NCBI GenBank assembly: GCA_012861695.1
Contig: JAAOOA010000157.1
Coordinates: 78,501-142,500 of the forward strand
Length of the DNA: 64,000 bases
Direction of reading: 5' to 3'
Origin: Trematomus loennbergii
Taxonomy: Eukaryota > Chordata > Actinopteri > Perciformes > Nototheniidae
In this document: in pieces, positions 10,469-23,882 of the stretch
Layout of the letters: the number at the start of each line of letters is the position of its first letter
Numbering within the stretch: position 1 is the stretch's first letter
Position numbers and translations under genes: made by a program
The notes under the pieces: model-generated
The model's database searches: none
Seen by the model: the letters and a program-made list of their open reading frames with translations, nothing else
Told to the model about the DNA's origin: nothing

Positions 10469-11501
10469 AAGGTTTCTAATTTCTCGAATTCCCTCCTCGA
10501 CTCCCCTCCTCGACTCCTATCCTTGTGTCTTAGTCCCGCCCACAGGAGATGCGAGCGGAGGAGTCGAGGAGGGGAACCGAGGAGAGAGGAGGGGAAGCAG
10601 CAGGCGGTTAGAGAAATGAGAACTCCTCTCCTCTGAGCGGTCATTTTAAAGAGATGTCCGTTAATGATGGACAGATGTGTTGATGACTTATATATTTACT
10701 TTGAATTCATTCACAGTGCGGTATAATGAGACAATAACAGGCTACAGATGCAGACATATACACAGACACAATTTCAGATTCAAACAAGTATGAGAGCACT
10801 CTCATAATAACGTAGACTATCAGAGACTGGATATATCCCCCCCCCTCTCTGGTCGCTACAATGGGGAAATGAAATTACGGGTCAAACGTTTTATTTACAA
10901 GTAAGCATAGGACACCAAACCAACTGAGACCTGTCGGTCCGCCGCAGCTACGCACACACACACACAGCATATCATATATCAGGCTACAGCCATTGTGTAT
11001 TTTATTATGTGAAGCACTAAATGGTTTTAGAAAGATATCGACTCTTTGTTTGTAGATATCTACTAAACTAACATACAAATAAAGAGAGTAATGTAGGCCT
11101 GTTATACTGAGTGATATATATATTATACACACTGCTCTGCTTTCTGCACGGACCTCACAGCTGTTCTCACTGTAAACATCACGTCTGATTCAAGCAGTTC
11201 ATAAAATAATATCCAGGGGATGCATGCAGAGCTGTCATTGGCTGAGATAAGTCCGGCCGTGCGTCACGACTCTTTGAAACATCACTGTTGCCGGAAATAC
11301 ATCCGCGGAGGAGCCATCAGTGTATCCTCTGTTATAGCTCCTCCAGAGAGCCTCCTCGATGCTCGATCCTCGGTCCTTGGTCCTCGAAGTGCATTTAGAG
11401 AAATGAGATGTCCTTCAACATGGTGCGCTGTAATCCATTTCCGGGTCACTACCGGAGGACCGAGGAGTCGAGGAGAGGAAATTAGAGAATTGAGAAACCT
11501 T
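10469..11501. mobile_element. Putative MITE with AAGGTTTCT ends
   Basis: The left end AAGGTTTCTAATTTCTC, followed by CCTCCTCGACTCC, is matched in reverse by GAGGAGTCGAGGAGAGGAAA followed by TTAGAGAATTGAGAAACCTT at 11501. CTGGG is repeated immediately outside both ends (10464-10468 and 11502-11506). Internal blocks at 10550-10620 and 11340-11410 repeat the GAGGAGTCGAGGAGG motif. There is no coding sequence. The superfamily is uncertain; the 5-bp duplication could also be chance. Confidence 0.55.
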
Positions 11502-11506
11502 CTGGG

Positions 11507-12235
11507 CCTTGCTTTCCCGTGCATCAAACACTTTGTTGACATTTTTTGTCTGACCCCGTTTCTGTGAACACATGAACTCTGCTTTGTGTTTCAGCTCACA
11601 GGTAAAAATAAAACCCATATCACATGACCTTACACACTCTGAGGAATAGATAACACACACCAGCCCAGATGTCTGTACAGTTTATCAGTGCTATTACACA
11701 TTTAAGAGTGCGCCTGCATGCACTACAAAAGAGACACCATTTGTGTGTGTGCCATTTTTTTCTATGAACACCTTTTGTGAATATGTTTTTTTTAGAAATG
11801 GTGCTGAACATACACTGAAGATTATTTGATATTGATATTATTCAACTGACGTTAAACACAGACACATGTTGACAAAGTACAGACTGAGTGCTCACAGACA
11901 GGCCATAGAAACAGGCAGACATAAGAAACCACCTCACACAATGCCCAAAACTCAAACCTATAGAAACAATTCTTCAAAATTCTAGTAAGGAGTAAGCCTC
12001 CTCAATTATAAAAAAAAATCTTACTCGGGGAAAAAAAAAAAAAAAAGGACAGTTGGTCTCTGCCTGCCCCAGCACCAGAGAGTCAGACTGAACAGGTCTC
12101 CACTCTCACCTCTTTATTATTATTCTCATGTATTATAGCAATTGACTATCAGCATTGTTACTATTTTCTCATTTTCTAAATGAATGTGTCCATGCACTCC
12201 TTGTGTTCCTTGTAAAGAAAACAAGTCGGTCTTGC
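11507..12235. other. Presumed intron, no recognisable feature
   Basis: Lies upstream of the LDLRA exon. It includes an A-rich tract near 12035. I see no splice-flanked open frame or element boundary. Confidence 0.5.
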
Positions 12236-12390
12236 AAATGTTTATGATCTTAACTGTACATTTCAAATGTTTATGATCTTAACTGTACATTTCAAATGTT
12301 TATGTATAGATGTCGCAATTGTACAAAGCGTTTGGCAATACTGTGTCATTATGGTCATGCTAATAAAGCTATTTGAATTGATAAACGAAT
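12236..12390 (+). repeat. LINE-like 3' tail with short tandem repeat
   Basis: A 27-bp unit (AAATGTTTATGATCTTAACT plus TGTACATTTC) repeats about 2.5 times, followed by GTCATGCTAATAAAGCTATT and TTGAATTGATA. 'Cat-gctaataaagc-atttgaattga' resembles the 3' end of fish LINEs. No coding part remains, so this is a tentative call. Confidence 0.4.
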
Positions 12391-12589
12391 GCTTTCAATT
12401 CATTGTTGATTGTTAGTTTATCAAGGCCTAATTTTAGAACACAAATGTACTCAATGGTTACCTATAGAAGACGCCATTCCTCAAAAGCATAAAGACGTAC
12501 AGACCTTGTACAAAAACTGTTTCCTTAAACGTTTGAATAAGTACTGCTTCGTAATGTTTCTTCTCTTTCTACTTGCCCCCCCTGTACAG

Positions 12590-12730
12590 AGTGCAAGTTC
12601 CACTGCACCAATGGGAATTGTTTGCGTTTGGGCTTGCTGATCTGCAACCAGCTGAATAACTGTGGGGACAACAGCGATGAGGAGAACTGCCCCGTGGTCA
12701 CCCAGCACCCTCCCCCAGGCATCTTCAACT
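12590..12730 (+). CDS. ldlrad4: LDL-receptor class A exon of an LDLRAD4-like gene
   Basis: This is a 141-bp internal exon. It follows a pyrimidine-rich tract ending CCTGTACAG and is followed by the consensus donor GTGAGT at 12731. It starts with two bases of a split codon and ends with one base of the next, so it is phase 1 on both sides and can be skipped without a frameshift. The 47 codons encode an LDLRA repeat with six cysteines (exon residues 2, 6, 11, 19, 25, 34) and the calcium-binding pattern NNCGDNSDEENC, then VVTQHPPPGIFN. From memory, this matches the LDLRAD4/C18orf1 exon very closely, including HPPPGIFN, which leads to the transmembrane segment. LDLRAD4 is a membrane protein that dampens TGF-beta signalling by competing for SMAD2/3. 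No flanking exon is visible; the gene probably continues beyond both ends. The exact paralogue (a or b) cannot be told. Confidence 0.88.
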
Positions 12731-12862
12731 GTGAGTGCTCCACCCTGCTCTCTGCTTTGTTATATGATGAGACATCTGGGATACTGCAACACAATTCTCC
12801 ATGGAGTAAAAAAAGACTACTAAGATTGTGTGTTATGGCATGTAGATGAAAGGCCCTATGAC
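12731..12862 (+). other. Intron immediately after the LDLRA exon
   Basis: Begins with GTGAGT and shows nothing else before the LTR at 12863. Confidence 0.7.
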
Positions 12863-13302
12863 TGATAGGGTGCGTGGAAAAGGTAGGACCCAAATGCAGT
12901 ATTAACAAAAAGCCGATGACAAAAGAAAACAAGAAACAAACTTAACATTACCAAAACAGGGGAGCACGAATAAAGAATCCAGGATCAAAAACTTCAAGGA
13001 CAAACATGGAGCGTGACGTGAAGGGAAGACAAACAATGAACCGACAGGGGAACACAGGGAAAGACAAGACTAAATACAGAGAGGGGTAATCACGGGACAA
13101 GAAACAGCTGGGTAAAGGAGGGAGAAACACAAGGGCAACAGGTGAACACAATCAGACAATCAGACACACCAGGGAAACTAACGACAGGAAGGCAAACACA
13201 GGAAGAAGGATCAGACAAGACACAAGGAGGAAAACATGCGACAGGGAACACAGAACAGCAAAATAAAACCAAAACTTAACACACAAAACTCAAATCCTGA
13301 CA
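12863..13302 (-). mobile_element. Putative LTR (3' LTR of a minus-strand retroelement)
   Basis: On the minus strand the segment begins TGTCAGGATT and ends CCTATCA, the TG...CA boundaries expected of an LTR. It is directly preceded by a G-run (GAGGGGGGGTTA, 13303-13316), which looks like a polypurine tract. It is about 440 bp, with text reading like fish Gypsy-type LTRs. No second LTR was found in the window, and no target duplication can be checked because the other end is missing. Confidence 0.5.
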
Positions 13303-13410
13303 TAACCCCCCCTCAAGGGACGGATTCAAGACGTCCCTACACAAAGTCCAACATTTCCAAAAGGTGGGTGAAGGGGGTCCGGAGGACGGGTCTGGATCGA
13401 CAGCCCAGAG
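13303..13410 (-). mobile_element. LTR-element internal region, 3' part (split by hAT)
   Basis: Sequence between the polypurine-like G-run and the hAT insertion at 13411. It continues on the other side of the hAT from 19584. The 6-bp duplication CCAGAG (13405-13410, 19584-19589) marks the split. Confidence 0.5.
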
Positions 13411-13826
13411 CAGGGTTCCCACGGGTGCTGGAAATCCTTGAAAATGCTTGAAATGTTATGAGGTGTTTTCAAGGTTTGAAAAGTGCTTGAATTTTGGGAA
13501 TGGTGCTTGAATTTGGGATAAAGTGCTTGAAATTGTAAATGCTTCACTTCGCTTTTTAGATTAAAAGAAAATAAAGAAGTCGAAGCGCGCTTAATTGCTT
13601 CGCTTTACATAAAACAGCTCCGCTCCGGCCTTCCCGCGCTATGCGCGTGACCTGCAAGTGTTTTTGTTACGTGTGACCTGGGCATTCTGATGAGAGTGAT
13701 AGATGACAGTATGCCAGGAAGTTGCAGTTTCAACGAGCGTTGACTAGCAGAAGACAAATACAAGCCATGGCTAGGACGAGGGTGGCCACATTAGACCCTG
13801 TCGTGTTATCTATGATTACTATACGC

Positions 13827-15174
13827 CAGGGGTAGCCAACACGGTGCCTGCGGGCACTTGGTCGCCCGCAGAGGCAACGTGAGTCGCCCGCGGGGCATGT
13901 TCTAAAAATAGCTCGCCAAGCAAATCCAAAATGTATAAAATACACAAAACAAAAAAGGAAATGTAATTAAAAGAATCTACCCTATGCATAAACGAAACCT
14001 AAATCATAGCGAACTCTATCTACTTACTACAACTCTATATCTATCTAACACCCCTCCTCCCCCCACCCCCACAATGAATATCGACCAATCACGTTCTTGC
14101 TTGATTTGCGGGACCAGCGTTGCAGTCTGGAAGAAAAGCAATGTGGCACCTCCCCGCTGATGTTCCTTCTGGCAGAATCTACACAACACATCAGCCCCAT
14201 TGAACAGCCTATCATGCCAGCCTATACAACACATGGGGGCAGAGTTTTACTCTGCGTGTTGCAACTTGCATATGTAATTATTGCACTTGACGCACACACG
14301 CATGGCGTAATTTCCACCTGGGACAGGGGGGAAATGTCCCCCGCTCTTTTCGAAATCCCGTTTGTGTCTCCCCACTTTAAAAATATGTTTATTATTTTTT
14401 TAACGCAAGCCGTCGATCGCCACGGAGGAGCACACAGCCTCTGTGAGCGAGCGAGACAGAGAGAGAGAGAGAGCGAGAGAGCTAGGAAGGGAGAGAGCTG
14501 GGGGGGAGGGAGGGAGGGAGAGAGAGAGAGAGAGCTAGGGAGAGCATACCTTTATCTATTTAATATAGATAAAGTAAGAAATCATTCCAATGTGTACTAT
14601 AGGACAGTAAAAAAAACAGTTTGAAAGGGGAGTGATTAGTAAAATAAGCATACATAAAAAGAAAGAATGCTAACTAGGTAACATAAGATAAGAATAATCC
14701 AGTTTAAATTATTTGTTATTGGTTGTGATCATATTCTAAAGATGTTTGGATTATTGAAAAGTATACAGCTCCCTTTCATCTGAGTGTTGAGAGCTGTTTC
14801 CATCAATTCATGTTGTGCTCAAAGTGCACCAGATTGATGCATTTAACTTCAACATTTAAAAATAATCTTCACGGGGATGCATGCCCCCGGACCCCCCTAG
14901 AGGAGGTGAGGACCCCCCTAGAGGAGGTGAGGCCCGTCCACCCCAAATAAAGCAGGTTAAAATAATTAAATTGAATACATGTTCTTTTAGTAAACACTGA
15001 AAACGGGTCCCACAGACCCAAACAGCAACAAAGGTTAAAGGTAAGCATATCATAATGTTAAAATGTGCTAAATATATACACTGCAAAAAAGAAAGAAAAG
15101 AGGAGTAAAAGTAGCCCCCGACTTGTTTTATTTTTTAAAAGTAGCCCTCACCCTAAAAAGGTTGGTGACCCCTG
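13827..15174 (+). mobile_element. hAT-type element, CAGGGGTAGCCAAC ends, copy 1
   Basis: Left end CAGGGGTAGCCAAC, right end GGTTGGTGACCCCTG, and a perfect 8-bp duplication CTATACGC on both sides (13819-13826, 15175-15182). Around 14073 it encodes MNIDQSRSCLICGTSVAV, a C-x2-C finger start also seen in copy 2 at 40642-41930. The remainder of the transposase is missing. A GA-rich tract (14450-14535) lies inside. Confidence 0.88.
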
Positions 15175-15182
15175 CTATACGC

Positions 15183-15225
15183 CTTTACTAGATAACTTAC
15201 TTTGTAACGCGTTACACCCAACTCT
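15183..15225. mobile_element. hAT terminus fragment (GTAACGCGTTACACCCAACTCTG)
   Basis: TGTAACGCGTTACACCCAAC followed by TCTG is the sort of terminus carried by many fish hATs and related to the element at 286-1089. Only this end remains; the other side of the join is the sequence shared with 24113-24227. Confidence 0.45.
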
Positions 15226-15350
15226 GGTCAGCATTACCTACAAATCATTGTACACATTTGTAAATATTATTTTCCACTTGTTACCATTGTGAGTCTATTT
15301 TTATGCAGCTCTGCGTGATTTTGTGGCTACAATTCAGGCTAATACACTAC

Positions 15351-15580
15351 CAGAGGTGGAATAAGTACTCAGATATTGTACTTGAGTAAAAGTAGAAGTA
15401 CTCAGATCTTGTAGTGAAAGTAGAAGTACTCAGATCTTGTACTTGAGTAAAAGTAGAAGTACTCAGATGTTGTACTTGAGTAAAAGTAGAAGTACTCAGA
15501 TCTTGTACTTGAGTAAAAGTAGAAGTACTCAGATCTTGTACTTGAGTAAAAGTAGAAGTACCAGAGTGTAGGAATACTCT
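15351..15580. repeat. 33-bp tandem repeat in a hAT-like terminus
   Basis: The block begins CAGAGGTGGAATAAGTACTC, a hAT-type start, then a 33-bp unit (ACTTGAGTAAAAGTAGAAGT plus ACTCAGATCTTGT) repeats about five times. A 33-bp period gives an open 11-residue repeat on the minus strand, which is an artefact. The same start occurs in reverse at about 24100-24113 with fewer units. Confidence 0.8.
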
Positions 15581-17145
15581 GTTGCAGTAAAGGTCCTGCA
15601 TTCAAAATGTTCCTCAAGTAAAAGTAGAAAAGTATTATCATCAAAATATAGTTAAAGTAGCGACAGTAAAAGTAGTCGTTGTGCAGATTGGTCCATTTCA
15701 GAATAATATATATGATATGTTTTATAATGATTGATCATGAAAGTGTTCTCAAAGCTGGTAAAGGTGCAGCTAGTTTGAATGACTTTGTATACTGCAGGGT
15801 AGCTTGTGGATTTACTCCAGGTGGAACTAAAGTCTGATTTAACACTTGATTATATTTCACATCATTCATCAGATCTGTAAAGTAACTAAAGGTATTAAAT
15901 ACATGTAGTGGAGTAAAAGTACACCATTTACCTCTGACTTATGTTTACTGCCAACCTAAAAGTACCTCAAAAATAGTAATCAATAATGTATTGAAAAGTT
16001 ATTTGGCTGATTGTTTTATATTGGCTCAGCCAGGTTATATGGGATGCCCAGTCTACGTACAGATGGGTCACTCATTTTGAAATATTAAACTAGGTTTTCT
16101 TTTCTTTAATTTTTCATCCTCATGTAGAATGCTATTACGAAACACACATTTGGTTGTTTATAGTAGGGATCGACCGATATGGCTTTTTCAAGGCCGATAG
16201 CGATACCGATTATTAGTAATCAAGGAGACCGATAACCGATATTTGGAACCGATATACATTTGCAGTAAAATCAGAAAATCTTGGTGTCAAAATGTATAAT
16301 AACACAAACTCCAACACAACTTATTTGAAATGCATTTAAGCATATATTATGTTTAATGAACTTTTAAACATCTTACAACTGGTTTCCTTTCTGTGCCCTT
16401 TTCTTTAGTGCAGCCATCTGCAATGAGTTAGAGCAGGGGTGCCCAACCTTTTTTGAACCGAGAGCTACTTTTAAAGTTGCCAGTCTGCCGAGATCTACCA
16501 GTCCAAATAGAGAGGCGTAGCCATTACTGACAGCCTACTACCAGGTAAATACACACTTCTACTTGTATAAAACTGACCTTTGTACGATTAATACTTCATA
16601 AAATACTGCAGATCCTTTATCTTACCTCTAATCTACACACATACAAGTATTTAACTGAAGTTACACAACAGTGTTGTTGATACAGAGTTGGAGTTTATTC
16701 ACACGTCACATACTACAGTGGGTAATGTTTTCAAGAAACATTGAACAGTGCTGCCACATATGACACAGGAAAAAAAGAAAAGACTCTGAACCCTTTCTTT
16801 GCCATTATATAAAAATAGTGTTGCTACAAAAGTATAAATTAGGCTTACTAATAAGACAACTCAGATCTGAAGCTACACAGGAATCTGCTGCCAAAGTGCA
16901 ATAAAAAAGACAAAATTAATAGAATCAAACCCTTTTTTTGTTGCATTTTAGTAGAGTATAAAAAGAAATGCCTTTAAAATAGGATGCAAGCAACACTAGT
17001 TTCTTAACCTGAATTGATAATAGACTATAATCAATTTAAGTTTGCATTCTTATACCATTTTGTACAATAATTATAATGAATAAGTTCAAACAAACTAAAA
17101 CTTACAGCTGATTAATAACGGTATCTAACTTGAGTTTTTATTATA

Positions 17146-17584
17146 TCAAAAACCTGTTGAAATGCTACTGTTATTTTTACTGTCCCCAAAAAGCGCGTCG
17201 GCAGCCTCCAGGAATGCTTCTTTCACAACTTCGCCGTCTTTGAAAGACTTCATGTGTTTCGCAAGAACGTGACTGACACGATAAGATGCTATGGTAGCAG
17301 CCTTGCTCTTGTTGTTGGGCCTGGTGAAAATGGACTGCTGTGCATTTAGCTGTCCTTTCAGGTCCCTCACCTTTTGGGAGCGTAGGGCAGAATTAGGAGG
17401 GAATTCCGTCTCGTAGCGTTTGTGCACTGTTTTGAAATGCCGCTCCTAAATTACCCTTCTTCGATAAAGCCACGCTCGCATTGCAGATGAGACAGATGGA
17501 CTTTGAATTGGAATAGATACAAAAATAATCATCCTCCCACTCGGAGTGAAAATTATATATTTTGGGCTTTTTTGCTTCTGCCAT
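17146..17584 (-). pseudogene. hAT transposase N-terminus (GTF2IRD2-like)
   Basis: The frame starts MAEAKKPKIYNFHSEWEDDY and has a finger SICLICNASV with C-x2-C, then GNLGAAFQ. A frame change near 17420 leads into HKRYETEFPPNSALRSQKV and a segment ending AFLEAADALFGD. As I remember, vertebrate GTF2IRD2-like/ZBED5-like transposases share this order (finger, 'KRY-xxFPP', 'A-x-YxVSxxLAK'). The catalytic DDE region is absent. The first half of the finger's histidine pair is lost at the frameshift. Confidence 0.7.
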
Positions 17585-17758
17585 AATTGCGGTCTTGTGT
17601 GTGTGCGGACTGTCACTCCTGTTGACACGCGACAACGTCAGCGAAATAGTGCCCACTGCCCACCAGCCCGCCGACACATGGGGTCACGCCGGCCAATCAC
17701 AAAGCTTTGATGCGTTCAAGTGCATTATTCTGGCACAGGAAGATTATGAAGAATATAA

Positions 17759-18639
<881 letters not shown>

Positions 18640-19590
18640 GTTATAGGACATTAACGATAAAACGAATATTGTTGTTCTATTTTTAGACACATCTCGCGAT
18701 CGACTGAGAATCTCCCCGCGATCGATCGACTGGTTGGGCACCCCTGAGTTAGAGAGAGACAGAGAGTTAAAAGTGGGGCTGCAGGCTGACATGCTTAACT
18801 AACAATAATGCTTAATTTATTATATCAAAACAATGCCTGTCTATCTAGCATAACATCCCAATAAGCTGCTAGCAACTGCAAAACACTGCTAGCTAATGTT
18901 TTGCAAAATATTAAAAGTGAGGCTACAGTAGACCTAACGTTAGTCTAGTAGCCTCACTTCTAATATTTTGCTAAACATTTGCTAGATACATGTTGGCTAC
19001 CTAATGAGCTTCACATATCAACCTGAAAAACTGCGAGGCTCCATTCGCAGCCCCCCCCCCCCCCTCCGCACCACAGTTACTCCGCTGCGAGACGCTGCAC
19101 GCACCCCCAACTCTGACTGACTTCCCGCGTCCCTGTGTAACTGGGAAACTGATAGAATTGGATCATAAGATCGTGGTGTTTTTGCAACTTCAGCATAGGG
19201 GATTGGGATGTTTATTGAACTTCGGCTTTCAACTGACTTACCTTCGAAACACATGTATGGCTCTGCCGCTCAGCGCTGCTGCTTGCTTCTGTGCTTGCTT
19301 CTGTGTCTGCATAAAAACAGGCCGATTATCGGGGCCGATGTTTTTATGCTATAAATTGTTTTTATGCTATACATTTGTATGCTATAAACTGTCGACCCCT
19401 AGTTTATAGCATAAAGAACTTCTGATTTAATGTGAGGTAGGGAAATAATCATTTGAGTATAAGTATGTGTATATAAATATGTAATTTACAACAGCTGTAA
19501 GATGCTTGAAAAGCTTGAAAATGCACCTTGAAAATGCTTGAAAAGTGCTTGAATTTGACTTGGGAAAAGGTGTAAGAACCCTGCCAGAGG

Positions 19591-19790
19591 CAAGGCATAG
19601 TTCATGGAGGGGGTCTCGGGCGGACGGCCCGGGGCAAGGCAGAGTCCACGGAGGTGGTCCCGGGTGGACGGCCCGGGGGCAAGGCAGAGTTCATGGTGGG
19701 GGTCTCGGGCGGACGGCCCGGGAGCAAGGCAGAGTTCATGGTGGGGGTCTCGGGCTGACGGCCCGGGGGCAAGGCAGAGTTCAAAATGGG
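19591..19790. repeat. 45-bp tandem repeat
   Basis: CAAGGCAGAGTTCATG recurs at 19591, 19635, 19680, 19725 and 19770, a period of 44-45 bp (15 codons). Units differ by a few bases. Confidence 0.85.
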
Positions 19791-20219
19791 GCGAAGGCCA
19801 CAGCGGGCGAACTCAGGGGCCGGGCATGAGGGCGAAGGCAGCGGCTGGAAGAGTCAGGGGGCCGGGCTCGAGGGCAAAGACCACGGCTGGGGAACTCAGG
19901 AGGCCGGGCACAAGGTCGGGCAAGAAGGCGGCGACGGGACAGCTCCGGAGGGCGGGCAGGAAGGCGGCGACGGGACCGCTCCGGAGGACGGGCACGAAGG
20001 CGCTGACTGGATAGCTTCGGAGGACGACGTACGCCGCAATGGGACCCATCCAGTGTCAGCTGGATCGCCGGAGCACTGGGATCGAGAGCAAGAGCTGGTG
20101 GGACCCCTGGCGGGACAGGCGTAGACGGAACCCTGGACCGAACATGGGCTGGTGTCAGTGGAACCCCCGACTGAGCAAGGGCTGGTGTCGACGGGACCCT
20201 CGGCATAGCACGTGTCGGC

Positions 20220-20579
20220 GGGACCCCCAACAGGACAGGATATGGTGTTGGCAGGAAACCCGGCGGAGCAGGTGTCGGCGGGACCCCCAAAAGGACAGGA
20301 TATGGTGTTGGCAGGAAACCCGGCGGAGTAGGTGTCGGCGGGACCCCCAACAGGACAGGATCTGGTGTTGGCAGGAAACCCGGCGGAGCAGATGTCGGCG
20401 GGACCCCCAACAGGACAGGATCTGGTGTTGGCAGGAAACCCGGTGGAGCAGGTGTCGGCGGGACCCCCAACAGCACAGGATCTGGTGTTGGCAGGAAATC
20501 CGGCGGAGCAGGTGGCGGCGGGACCCCCAACAGGACAGGATCTGGTGTTGGCAGGAACCATGGCTGCTGGGGCCGGTAC
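20220..20579. repeat. 60-bp tandem repeat, six units
   Basis: GGACCCCCAACAGGACAGGA starts near 20220, 20280, 20340, 20400, 20460 and 20520, an exact 60-bp period. Units are over 90% alike by eye, which suggests recent expansion. The period is a multiple of three, so the minus-strand frame stays open. A ~36-bp CCATGGCTG-containing repeat follows to about 20890. Confidence 0.9.
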
Positions 20580-20977
20580 CTGAGCCGGAACCATGGCTGC
20601 TGGGAACGGAACAGAAGCCGGGACCATGGTTGTGTGAGCCGGTACTGGAGCGGAAACATGGCTGCTGGGACCGGAACTGAAGCCGCGACCATGGCTGTGT
20701 GGGCCGGTACTGGAACCGGAACCATGGCTGTGTGGGCCGGTACTGGAGCCGGAACCATGGCTGTATGGGCCGGTTCTGGAGCCGGAACCATGGCTGCTGG
20801 GCACGGAACCGGAACACGGAACCATGGCTGTGTGGGATGGTACTGGAGCACGGTACCATGGCTGTGTGGGCCGGCACTGGAGCACGGCTGTGTGGACCGG
20901 TACTGGAGCACGAGCTGGCCTCCTGACCTTGCGTCTTTTAGAGGTCTTTTGGAGGCTCTGTGGACCTCACGAAGCAA

Positions 20978-21416
<439 letters not shown>

Positions 21417-21654
21417 TAATTTTCTGCCGGTTTGGGATTTGAACCGCTCACTCAGCAATGGTGAGTGCTGGAAACCACTGAAACTGACTCTGAGGTTCCA
21501 CAGTTGTGTGTGAGCCTGTAAATTCAAAGCTAACATGCACCCTGTGCTTATCGTTTGGGATCTTTTTCATTAAAATGAGAAAAGTCCGGTTAGAGCCTTG
21601 CCCATTACTGGGGGGTAAATACACCATCAACTGCGATAGGGCAGAGTACATTAG

Positions 21655-22210
21655 ATCAGACTTGGAGTACTCGAGTCCTGGACTCCGATTTTCGTGTCTC
21701 GTGACTCGATTCGGTCTCTCACAGTGATAGACTCGGAATCGACTCGGACTCGAACAAGTTTTGTCTCAAGTCCGGATGTACTCAGCCCCAGGCTTGTGCC
21801 GCTGCCAGGCGAGTTCCCGTACAGAGCCCCGCTATTCTCATTCTTAAGATGTGCAGAGAAGTTTTTGAAGCAGCTCTTTGAAGGCCGTCTTGAAACTCAA
21901 CCTGACCTAATTAATAATAATCATAATAATATTTTAATAAGCCTTATATTTGTATAGCACCTTTCATACAAAAATTGCAGCCCAAATAGCTTCACAGCAG
22001 TTTTATAGACAGAATAAAAGCAATGCAGAAAATAAAAGGATAAAAGAAATGTAGACAATAAATAATATTTATGATAAGAACAAAACCCACAGCAAATATA
22101 TCCACTCAGATTAATACATGATGACTCAGACTTGTGACTCAGACATGGACTCGAGGAGTGGGGACTCGAGAGTGACTCGGACTCGAGATTTGGTGACTTG
22201 ACTGCATTGA
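21655..22210. mobile_element. hAT-like remnant rich in GACTCGGACTCGAG
   Basis: Both ends carry runs of ACTCGAGTCCTGGACTC- and GACTCGGACTCGAGA-like text in inverted order. This resembles fish hAT termini dominated by GACTCGGACT. The body is AT-rich with no coding sequence, and no target duplication is clear. Confidence 0.45.
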
Positions 22211-22886
22211 CTGCATTAGATTATATATAAATGAATGATCCCAAATACAAATAAAAATAAATTGTTTTGTTACAGAGGATACATTTATACATATAACCAG
22301 AAGAAAAATATTTAGTGTTACAAAAGAGGAAAAGATCCAAAATAAGTTCAAATAAAAAAAAAGAAATATATAAACATTAGATATGTACATTATAAAAATG
22401 TGCACATATGGACACATTGTTCAGGGTGACTGCAGGGAAAACAGAGAGGAGTCTGGGTAGGACTCCACTCTGTTGTTCACTAGAGATTTTTGATATCCAC
22501 CAAAACATCTTCCTGAAATGTTCCAACCTTTCAATTTCCGAGCTGTTTTTCTTTTAATCCTTTTATGAGCATCCCTCACCTCGCTCTACCCCCTGCTGAG
22601 CAGCGCTGTCCAGGGAGCGGGATGAGACTGTTCCCTCCACCCGTCACGATCAATGGAGAGAGGTGTGGGGGGTGAAGGACAGCGATGGGCTGCGATGGCT
22701 GTCTGCCAGGACACTTTGATGTGCTGCAGCTTCTCTTTCAACAACTTTTAGGAGGAGAGGGAAACTTTTTACAACAGCACTTTCATCCCTGGGTCTGTGT
22801 TTGTCTGGCGGGTTCCTTACCTCCCCCCCATCCCCCTCGCCTCCCTTCCTCAGATGCGCCTCACCTCTCAAACCCGCGAACCTTGT
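22211..22886. other. No recognisable gene
   Basis: AT-rich to about 22420, then more GC-balanced sequence. I see no exon-like frame with splice sites, and no terminal repeats. Confidence 0.5.
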
Positions 22887-23492
22887 TGTTTTCAGGGTTC
22901 TTACACCTTTTTCAAAGTCAAATTCAAGCACTTTTCAAGCAATTTCAAGGTGCATTTCAAGCTTTTCAAGCATCTTACAGCTGTTGTAAATTACATATTT
23001 ATATACACATACTTATACTCAAATTATTATTTCCCTACCTCACATTAAATCAGATGTTCTTTATGCTATAAACAACCAAATGTGTGTTTCATAATAGCAT
23101 TCTACATGAGGATGAAAAATTAAAGAAAAGAAACCTAGTTTAATATTTCAAAATGAGTGACCCATCTGTACGTAGACTGGGCCTCCCATATAACCTGGCT
23201 GAGCCGATATATACCACAATCAGCCAAATAACTTTTCAATACATTATTGATTAACATTTTGAGGTACTTTTAGGTTGGCAGTAAACACAAGTCAGAGGTA
23301 AATGGTGTACTTTTACTCCACTACATGTATTTAATACCTTTAGTTACTTTACAGATGTGGATGAATGATGTGAAATATAATCAAGTGTTAAATCAGACTT
23401 TAGTTCCACCTGGAGTAAATTCACAAGCTACCCTGCAGTATACAAAGTCATTCAAACTAGCTGCACCTTTACCAGCTTTGAGAACACTTTAA

Positions 23493-23882
23493 AGGTAGGG
23501 TAGGTAAGAATGGAGAAACCGGCTCGAGATCGCTAGAATTTGAAAATACACAACCGGAGAAAATCTGCCCCTTCCTTCAGACTTCCTTACACAGCCCCTC
23601 CTCCAACACACACGAACGCGCACATGACCAATGAGGGCACGAGATAAGTTTGTGCACAGATGGAAGGCTGACAGGCAGGTAGGCCATCCAGTTATTTTAG
23701 CCGGGCCGGCTGAAATGATTGGTCGTGTTTTTACAGTACTACGGCTTCCACAGATGAAATATTTGTATGGAATTTTGTCAAAGCACTTAAGATATCATTG
23801 CTATCGGGATGTTAAGAGCATTCCATGGAATATAACAAAAAGTGTATCTCGAGCCGGTTTCTCAAACTTGCCTACCCTACCT
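23493..23882. mobile_element. TTAA MITE family A, copy 2
   Basis: Starts AGGTAGGGTAGGTAAG and ends GCCTACCCTACCT with TTAA on both sides (23489-23492, 23883-23886). The uninterrupted target is visible in copy 1 of the host element (around 15727), where one base differs from TTAA. Confidence 0.88.

Larger units (their letters stand above)
19584..20977 (-). pseudogene. Proline-rich coding segment of an LTR-type retroelement
   Basis: The minus strand is open for 398 codons from 20977 down to 19781. The protein is made of tandem proline-rich repeats, including a 20-residue unit around PTPDPVLLGVPPTPAPPGFL and shorter units ending HTAMVP, then an R/P-rich tail. No protease, RT or integrase motif is present. 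It is separated from the LTR-like 12863-13302 only by the hAT insertion, so I infer it is the 3' internal part of the same element. It could instead be low-complexity satellite-like DNA that happens to stay open. Confidence 0.4.
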
